A stretch of DNA of 64,000 nt from Enterobacter hormaechei subsp. xiangfangensis (lineage in GTDB: Bacteria > Pseudomonadota > Gammaproteobacteria > Enterobacterales > Enterobacteriaceae): contig NZ_CP017183.1 of assembly GCF_001729785.1 (NCBI RefSeq), forward strand, positions 3,100,001-3,164,000. Reading direction: 5' to 3'. The position numbers and the translations under genes are program-made. Shown here one piece after another: positions 58,517 through 64,000 of the stretch. Below the pieces are notes generated by a model, which was not told the origin of the DNA, did not search any database, and worked only from the letters and a program-made list of their open reading frames with translations. Position 1 is the stretch's first letter; each line of letters opens with the position of its first letter.

Positions 58517-60031
58517 ATGGATACCTGGATCTATCTCTCTCAGGGGTTCGCGGTAGCGATGACCCCGGAAAACCTGGTGATCGCCCTGATCGGCTGTTTC
58601 GTCGGGACCATCGTCGGCCTGCTGCCGGGCCTTGGACCTATCAACGGCGTGGCGATTTTACTGCCGCTGGCCTTTGCGCTGCACCTGCCTGCGGAATCGG
58701 CGCTGATCCTGCTGGCGACGGTTTATATCGGCTGCGAATACGGGGGGCGTATTTCCTCGATTCTGCTTAACGTGCCCGGCGATGCCGCCGCCATTATGAC
58801 CGCGCTGGATGGCTATCCAATGGCGCAGCAGGGACGCGGCGGCGTGGCGCTCTCTATTTCCGCCGTCAGCTCGTTCTTTGGCTCCCTGATCGCCATTGGC
58901 GGCATCATCCTCTTCGCCCCGGCGCTGGCCCAGTGGTCGCTGGCGTTTGGTCCGGCCGAGTATTTTGCCCTGATGGTGTTCGCCATCGCCTGTCTCGGCA
59001 GCATGATGGCGCAGAATCCGCTGAAGTCGTTTTTGTCTGCGTTGATTGGCCTCAGTCTGGCCACCGTCGGCGTGGATGCCAACACCGGGGTTTATCGTTT
59101 TACCTTCGACAGCGTTCATCTCTCCGACGGCGTGCAGTTTATCGTCGTGGTGATTGGTCTGTTCTCTGTCTCAGAAATCTTACTGATGCTGGAACATACC
59201 AGCAGCGGGCAGACGCTGGTGCGTAAAACCGGACGTATGCTCTTTAATGCCAAAGAGGGGGCGCAGTGTGTGGGTGCCACCCTGCGTTCGTCGGTGATCG
59301 GTTTCTTCGTCGGCATTCTGCCCGGCGCGGGGGCTACTATCGCCAGCGCCATCACCTACATGACCGAGAAAAAGCTGAGCGGTAACAGCGACAGCTTCGG
59401 CAAAGGCGATATCCGCGGCGTGGCGGCGCCGGAGGCGGCGAATAACGCCTCGGCCTGCGGCTCGTTTATCCCGATGCTGACCCTCGGCGTGCCGGGCTCC
59501 GGCACCACGGCGGTAATGATGGGCGCGCTGACGCTCTATAACATCACCCCGGGTCCGGCGATGTTTACCGAGCAGCCCGATATCGTCTGGGGTTTAATTG
59601 CCGCCCTGCTGATCGCCAACGTGATGTTGCTGGTAATGAACATCCCGCTGATCGGCCTGTTCACCCGCATGCTGACCATTCCCCTGTGGTTCCTGGTCCC
59701 GGCCATCGCCGCCGTCTCTGCGGTTGGGGTGTACGCGGTGCACAGCACCACCTTCGACCTGGTGTTGATGGTGCTGCTCGGCGTGCTGGGCTACATTCTG
59801 CGCAAGATGCACTTCCCGATGTCGCCGCTGATTTTAGGGTTTGTGCTGGGGGAAATGCTGGAGCAGAACCTGCGCCGCGCCCTCTCCATCAGCAACGGCA
59901 ACATGGGGATCCTGTGGGAGAGCAGCGTAACGAAGATCCTGCTGGCAATGGCGATTATGGTGATTGTCGTGCCGCCGGTGCTGCGCTGGATCCGTCGACG
60001 CCAGCACAAACCGCAGCCGGATATCGGCTGA
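58517..60031 (+). CDS. tctA: TctA, large membrane subunit of the tricarboxylate transporter
   Basis: The 504-residue, roughly 12-helix transport subunit of the TTT system, using an ion gradient. It shows the internally repeated family motif: [20 protein letters not shown] near residue 30 and [20 protein letters not shown] near residue 265. [19 protein letters not shown] and the [13 protein letters not shown] segment are also typical. The stop TGA ends at 60031 and the convergent menE stop begins at 60032, with no bases or terminator between. Confidence 0.95.
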   Translation: MDTWIYLSQGFAVAMTPENLVIALIGCFVGTIVGLLPGLGPINGVAILLPLAFALHLPAESALILLATVYIGCEYGGRISSILLNVPGDAAAIMTALDGYPMAQQGRGGVALSISAVSSFFGSLIAIGGIILFAPALAQWSLAFGPAEYFALMVFAIACLGSMMAQNPLKSFLSALIGLSLATVGVDANTGVYRFTFDSVHLSDGVQFIVVVIGLFSVSEILLMLEHTSSGQTLVRKTGRMLFNAKEGAQCVGATLRSSVIGFFVGILPGAGATIASAITYMTEKKLSGNSDSFGKGDIRGVAAPEAANNASACGSFIPMLTLGVPGSGTTAVMMGALTLYNITPGPAMFTEQPDIVWGLIAALLIANVMLLVMNIPLIGLFTRMLTIPLWFLVPAIAAVSAVGVYAVHSTTFDLVLMVLLGVLGYILRKMHFPMSPLILGFVLGEMLEQNLRRALSISNGNMGILWESSVTKILLAMAIMVIVVPPVLRWIRRRQHKPQPDIG

Positions 60032-61393
60032 TTAGCCCCTCAACAGGGCATTGACCCACTGCTTTAACGCCTGGCGGGAGATTTTAATCCCGCCATTTTT
60101 CAGTTCTGACGGCAGCGCCAGCCAGTGTACCGGCTGCTCAAAGCGCGCCAGCCTGCCCTGAACCCACTCCGGCAGCAGCGTGATATCCGTGCCCGGCTCG
60201 CATTCCACTACCGCCACCGGACGTTGCCCGTACTCAGCATCATCCAGCGGAACGACAAACGCCTGGCTTACCTGCGGATGCGTGGCGATAACGCGCTCCA
60301 GCGCTTCCGGCTGGATCCCTTCTCCGCCGCTGAAAAAGAGATTGTCCATTCGGCCCAGAATGGTCAGGCGTCCGTCATGCCACTCGCCGCGATCGCGGGT
60401 GGCGAACCAGCCCTGCGCATTGACCAGCGGCAATAATGCGCCGTCTCGCCAGTAGCCCGCCGCCATGCTTTCCGCCCGGATCCAGACTTCACCGTTTACC
60501 ACCTGAACGTCTCTGCCCGGCAGCGCGCTGCCCACGTCCGGCGCGCCGTCGGCCTCTTTGGCGCAGACGGTGGAGGCGAACTCGGTCAGACCGTAGCCGC
60601 AGAATGTACGGATCCTCTGCTCGCGCGCCTGTTCGGTCAGCGCAACGGGGATTTCCGCCCCGCCGAGCAGCACGGCTTTCAGCGCGACGGGATGGTGTGA
60701 ATTAAGCAGTCGCCACAGCTGCGTTGGCACCAGCGAGGCGTGGGTACAGCCCTGTAGCGCCTGCTCAAGCGGCTGTTTTTCGCGTACGGTGAGACGGCCT
60801 CCGCCCTGTAACCAGCGCCACAAAATCCCCTGACCGGAGACGTGAAACAGCGGCAGAGAGAGCAGCCAGTCGTCGCTTTCGCCGTAAGGCATCAGCGCCA
60901 GCACCCCTTTTGCGCTGGCAAGGTGGGCGGCACAGGTGTGCACCGCCGCTTTTGGCAAACCGGTGGAGCCGGAGGTGAGCGTCATTGAGGCCAGTCGTTC
61001 TGCCCGCCACGTCACGCCCCCCTGCCCCTCGCCCTCTCTTAATGCCAGCGCGGGCAGACCGTCATACTCACCGTTAAGCACCAGCGCAAAACGCAGGGTC
61101 ATCTGCGGCAGGAGGACGTCCAGCAGCGGACGGGGAAGCTGAGGGTTCACCGGCAAAATGCGGGCGCCGCACTGAAGCAGAGCCAGCCAGGCCAGCAGGG
61201 TCTGCGGGTGGTTGTGGGCGAGCAGCATGACGCCGTCACCGTCAGCAACGCCCTGAGACTGAAAACCGGCTGCCAGACGATCGATACGCTTGCCCAGCTG
61301 AGTCCAACTGAGCGTTACATCGTCTAAACGCAGCGCGGGTTTATCGGCACGCCGGGTGCGCCAGTGCCGCCACGGCCAGTCGGTAAAACTCAT
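60032..61393 (-). CDS. menE: MenE, o-succinylbenzoate-CoA ligase
   Basis: An adenylate-forming enzyme that converts o-succinylbenzoate to its CoA thioester in menaquinone synthesis. The AMP-binding P-loop is [33 protein letters not shown] is motif A5, and [20 protein letters not shown] holds A7 and A8. The catalytic Lys lies in [16 protein letters not shown] 61393 gives [12 protein letters not shown], 453 residues, and a 4-bp overlap with menC; the longer opening at 61516 lies inside menC. Downstream it meets the tctA stop without spacing. Confidence 0.96.
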   Translation of the reverse strand: MSFTDWPWRHWRTRRADKPALRLDDVTLSWTQLGKRIDRLAAGFQSQGVADGDGVMLLAHNHPQTLLAWLALLQCGARILPVNPQLPRPLLDVLLPQMTLRFALVLNGEYDGLPALALREGEGQGGVTWRAERLASMTLTSGSTGLPKAAVHTCAAHLASAKGVLALMPYGESDDWLLSLPLFHVSGQGILWRWLQGGGRLTVREKQPLEQALQGCTHASLVPTQLWRLLNSHHPVALKAVLLGGAEIPVALTEQAREQRIRTFCGYGLTEFASTVCAKEADGAPDVGSALPGRDVQVVNGEVWIRAESMAAGYWRDGALLPLVNAQGWFATRDRGEWHDGRLTILGRMDNLFFSGGEGIQPEALERVIATHPQVSQAFVVPLDDAEYGQRPVAVVECEPGTDITLLPEWVQGRLARFEQPVHWLALPSELKNGGIKISRQALKQWVNALLRG

Positions 61394-62355
61394 CGCAATG
61401 GCTCCAGCGCCCCGACGTCGAGGCACGGCAAGGTGCTGCCAGGCCACTGGCGAATCAGCTGGGCCTGCATCAGGTTTAGCGTATCGAGACCGGGAACGGT
61501 GTCCGGCGTTAACCATGCAGCGATGCGCGCCAGCTGCGTCAGGCCGAGGCTGGATTCGATGGATGAACTGATCACCGCCGTCAGCCCTGCGGCATGGGCC
61601 GCAGCAACCTGCTCGCGCACCTTGTCGAGGCTGCCGGTCAGCGTTGGCTTAATCACCACGGCCCTGACGCCCGGCTCGGCGGCAAACGCGAAATCGGCTT
61701 CGCGCAGGCTCTCATCCCAGGAGATGGCGATGCCGGTTTCCCGGGCGAAGGCGCGAGAGTCGTCGCGCGTTTTGCACGGCTCTTCGAGAAACGCGATGCG
61801 GCTGCGGTACGCCGGGTTGACGTACTTCGCAAACTGCTGCGCCCTGAGCGGTGTCCAGGCGCGGTTGGCGTCCAGGCGCAGGTGCAGATCGGGAATGGCT
61901 TCCAGTAACAGATTAACCACCATCCCGTCGCGCACCGCTTCGTACAGGCCGACCTTTATTTTCGCCACCTTCTCGCCAGGCATCGCGGAAAGGAGCGCGA
62001 AAAGTTCATCCGGATCGCCAGTACAGAGCGGCGCGGCGCGATAGTTCGCCGCCTCCGGCAAACTGCCGTCCAGCTCTGCCAGCGCGCAGCTGATGCCGAA
62101 CGCGACGGAAGGAACGTCCGGCAGCGCCGGATCTTCTCCCTCGCGCCAGGCGTGCGTCCAGGCCATCAGCGCGGCCTGCGCCTCGTCGAGCGTTTCCAGG
62201 CTAAAGCCCGGAAGCGGGGCGATTTCGCCCCACCCTTCCCGCTCGCCCTGCCGGAGATGCATGAAAAAGCCGTCACGGGTTTTTAACCGCCGTTCACGCA
62301 GCACCACGCCCGCGTCCATCGGTATCTGCCAGCGGTAAACCTGCGCGCGACGCAT
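61390..62355 (-). CDS. menC: MenC, o-succinylbenzoate synthase
   Basis: An enolase-superfamily dehydratase forming o-succinylbenzoate from SHCHC. The catalytic lysines are in KIKVGLYEA and [10 protein letters not shown]. The metal ligands are in [18 protein letters not shown] and SWDESLRE. It begins [20 protein letters not shown] and spans 321 residues. It overlaps menB by one base and menE by four, indicating coupled translation. Confidence 0.96.
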   Translation of the reverse strand: MRRAQVYRWQIPMDAGVVLRERRLKTRDGFFMHLRQGEREGWGEIAPLPGFSLETLDEAQAALMAWTHAWREGEDPALPDVPSVAFGISCALAELDGSLPEAANYRAAPLCTGDPDELFALLSAMPGEKVAKIKVGLYEAVRDGMVVNLLLEAIPDLHLRLDANRAWTPLRAQQFAKYVNPAYRSRIAFLEEPCKTRDDSRAFARETGIAISWDESLREADFAFAAEPGVRAVVIKPTLTGSLDKVREQVAAAHAAGLTAVISSSIESSLGLTQLARIAAWLTPDTVPGLDTLNLMQAQLIRQWPGSTLPCLDVGALEPLR

Positions 62356-63212
62356 TACGGGTTCCGTTTGTATTTGCTGAAGTCCGGCTGGCGTTTTTCG
62401 TTGAACGCGTTGCGCCCTTCCTGACCCTCTTCGGTCATATAGAACAGCATGGTGGCGTTGCCCGCCAGCTCCTGAAGGCCCGCCTGACCGTCACAGTCGG
62501 CGTTGAGGGCCGCTTTCAGGCAGCGCAGCGCCATTGGGCTGTTTTGCAGCATTTCGCGACACCAGCGCACGGTCTCTTTTTCCAGATCGGCGATCGGCAC
62601 CACGGTGTTAACCAGCCCCATATCCAGCGCTTCCTGCGCATTGTACTGACGGCACAGGAACCAGATTTCGCGGGCTTTTTTCTGGCCGACAATGCGCGCC
62701 ATATAGGACGCGCCCCAGCCGCCGTCGAAAGAGCCGACTTTCGGGCCAGTCTGACCGAAAATGGCATTTTCCGCCGCGATCGTCAGGTCACACATCATGT
62801 GCAGCACGTGACCGCCGCCGATGGAATACCCTGCCACCATCGCGACCACCGGTTTTGGACAGGTGCGGATCTGGCGCTGGAAATCCAGCACGTTCAGGTG
62901 GTGCGTGCCCGCATCATCCTGGTATCCGCCGTAGTCACCGCGGACTTTCTGATCGCCGCCGGAGCAGAAGGCTTTCTCCCCTTCCCCGGTGAGGATGATG
63001 ACGCCGACAGTGTCGTCATAGCGGGCATCCGCCAGCGCCTGGATCATCTCTTTTACGGTCAACGGACGAAACGCGTTGCGCACCTGTGGACGGTTGATGG
63101 TGATTTTGGCGATACCATCGGCGGATTTGTGGTAACGAATGTCGGTATAGCCTTCGGAGCAGTCCTGCCATTCAACCGGCGCGTAAAGCATGTGTTCATC
63201 AGGATAGATCAT
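62355..63212 (-). CDS. menB: MenB, 1,4-dihydroxy-2-naphthoyl-CoA synthase
   Basis: A crotonase-family ring-closing enzyme of menaquinone synthesis. The oxyanion-hole segments are [17 protein letters not shown] and [40 protein letters not shown] is diagnostic for MenB; the Tyr of the C-terminal segment lies in [12 protein letters not shown]. The length of 285 residues equals E. coli MenB. It overlaps menH by 4 bp. Confidence 0.97.
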   Translation of the reverse strand: MIYPDEHMLYAPVEWQDCSEGYTDIRYHKSADGIAKITINRPQVRNAFRPLTVKEMIQALADARYDDTVGVIILTGEGEKAFCSGGDQKVRGDYGGYQDDAGTHHLNVLDFQRQIRTCPKPVVAMVAGYSIGGGHVLHMMCDLTIAAENAIFGQTGPKVGSFDGGWGASYMARIVGQKKAREIWFLCRQYNAQEALDMGLVNTVVPIADLEKETVRWCREMLQNSPMALRCLKAALNADCDGQAGLQELAGNATMLFYMTEEGQEGRNAFNEKRQPDFSKYKRNP

Positions 63213-63985
63213 AGCGTGTCCTTTGTTCGATAACGCAGTATCTGAGCCAGACTCGCGGCAACCGCTTCCGGGTTGTCCCGGTGGGCGTTGTGTCCGGCGT
63301 GAGGGATAGCATGACGCGTGGCGTTAAGTTCAGCGGCGATAGCTGCAAACTTCCCGTCACGTTCGCCATAGAGATAGTCAAAAGAAAAATCACGCGCGGT
63401 GAGCGCGGGACGTAAATCAGGCTGAACGGCAAGCGAGGTGGCTTCCAGCATCTCTGCCAGCCTCGGGCCGTTGTTCCGGCTGCGCAGCGCGATCAGCGCC
63501 TTGCGCTGTTCATCAGTAAGGGAGGCAAAGACCGGCTGTTGATACCAGTCGGCAAAGACGGCCTCCAGCGGCTCACTGCGTAAACGTGATGCCCAGCGGC
63601 GGTCAGAGGTCAGCCGCGCCTGGCGCGCATCGGGGTCTTGCAGGCCCGGGTGTCCACCTTCCACAATAACCCCGTCTAACCCCGCTGGATGCTGGCAGGC
63701 ATGGAACATCGCAATGCGGCCGCCGAGGGAGTACCCTATCAGCCAGCACTTTAGTATGTTGTAACTAAAAAGGGTGTGCGTGAGCAAATCGCTCAACTCT
63801 GCAAACCCCGTCACGTCAGTATCCGCTGAACCACCGTGCCCGGGCAGGTCAAGGTAGAGCCGGGGGTAGTCATGCAGCGACGCCCCGACAGCCTGCCACT
63901 CGCGACAGTCGCCGGAAAAACCATGCAGGAAAACCAGCCAGGGGTAGCCTGGATTTCCTGGCTGGGTGACGCCTGCGAGGATCAC
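63209..63985 (-). CDS. menH: MenH, SHCHC synthase (alpha/beta hydrolase)
   Basis: Removes pyruvate from SEPHCHC to give SHCHC in menaquinone synthesis. The oxyanion segment [12 protein letters not shown], the nucleophile elbow [13 protein letters not shown] (Ser), an acid in [10 protein letters not shown] and the His in [11 protein letters not shown] complete the triad. The start is GTG 63985 ([19 protein letters not shown]), with GCAGGTGA just upstream. The 258-residue frame is complete, ending with a few more residues than E. coli. menD, expected directly upstream, is outside the window. Confidence 0.94.
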   Translation of the reverse strand: MILAGVTQPGNPGYPWLVFLHGFSGDCREWQAVGASLHDYPRLYLDLPGHGGSADTDVTGFAELSDLLTHTLFSYNILKCWLIGYSLGGRIAMFHACQHPAGLDGVIVEGGHPGLQDPDARQARLTSDRRWASRLRSEPLEAVFADWYQQPVFASLTDEQRKALIALRSRNNGPRLAEMLEATSLAVQPDLRPALTARDFSFDYLYGERDGKFAAIAAELNATRHAIPHAGHNAHRDNPEAVAASLAQILRYRTKDTL

Positions 63986-64000
63986 AGGTGACTCACCTGC

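Overview
The window is a stretch of enterobacterial core chromosome. Its gene content and order follow the Escherichia coli yeiQ-to-men segment closely, and most proteins are near the length of the E. coli K-12 products as I remember them. Several E. coli blocks are missing and others take their place: a SulP-mgtE pair between mqo and yojI, and a tct locus between yfaZ and menE. This points to a member of the Enterobacter/Lelliottia/Leclercia group. The genus is an inference. I see no prophage, insertion sequence, integron or CRISPR array.

Layout: 1-4300 holds a 5'-truncated yeiQ, then yeiR, lpxT and mepS. From 4300 to 11850 come pdeN, the yejABEF oligopeptide/microcin C-type ABC importer and yejG. 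From 12100 to 19570 are rsuA-bcr (minus), radD, rplY, ndpA (minus), yejL and yejM/lapC. A tRNA-Pro(GGG) gene lies at 19645-19721, followed by a small membrane-protein gene, ecotin and mqo. From 22700 to 30200 are a SulP transporter and mgtE (convergent, 3' ends overlapping), yojI, the ada-alkB alkylation-repair operon with a visible Ada box, and apbE. From 30200 to 38400 are ompC, the divergent small RNA micF, and the Rcs phosphorelay (rcsD, rcsB, rcsC). From 38500 to 46150 are gyrA, ubiG and the aerobic ribonucleotide reductase operon nrdA-nrdB-yfaE. From 46170 to 52860 is the glycerol-3-phosphate regulon (glpTQ divergent from glpABC). From 52890 to 54730 are yfaY and yfaZ. From 54860 to 60031 is a two-component system (tctDE) divergent from the tripartite tricarboxylate transporter tctCBA. 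From 60032 to the end are the menaquinone genes menE-C-B-H on the minus strand; menD should follow just outside.

Functional themes: envelope biogenesis and its surveillance (lpxT, mepS, yejM, ompC/micF, rcsDBC); substrate import and export (yejABEF, bcr, yojI, SulP, mgtE, glpT, tct); DNA topology, repair and precursor supply (gyrA, radD, ada-alkB, nrdAB-yfaE, ndpA); and respiratory metabolism (mqo, glpABC, ubiG, menECBH).

Regulatory signals readable in the DNA include OmpR-type repeats upstream of ompC, an Ada box upstream of ada, two exact inverted DnaA boxes upstream of nrdA, CRP- and GlpR-like sites between glpT and glpA, and several strong intrinsic terminators. REP/BIME-like repeats occur after eco, between rcsB and rcsC and, unusually, inside the nrdA-nrdB operon. 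I found no clearly novel system. The most interesting points are the comparative insertions and losses, the nrdA/nrdB hairpin repeat, the SulP/mgtE overlap, the tctA/menE abutment and the paired hairpins upstream of the tRNA gene.
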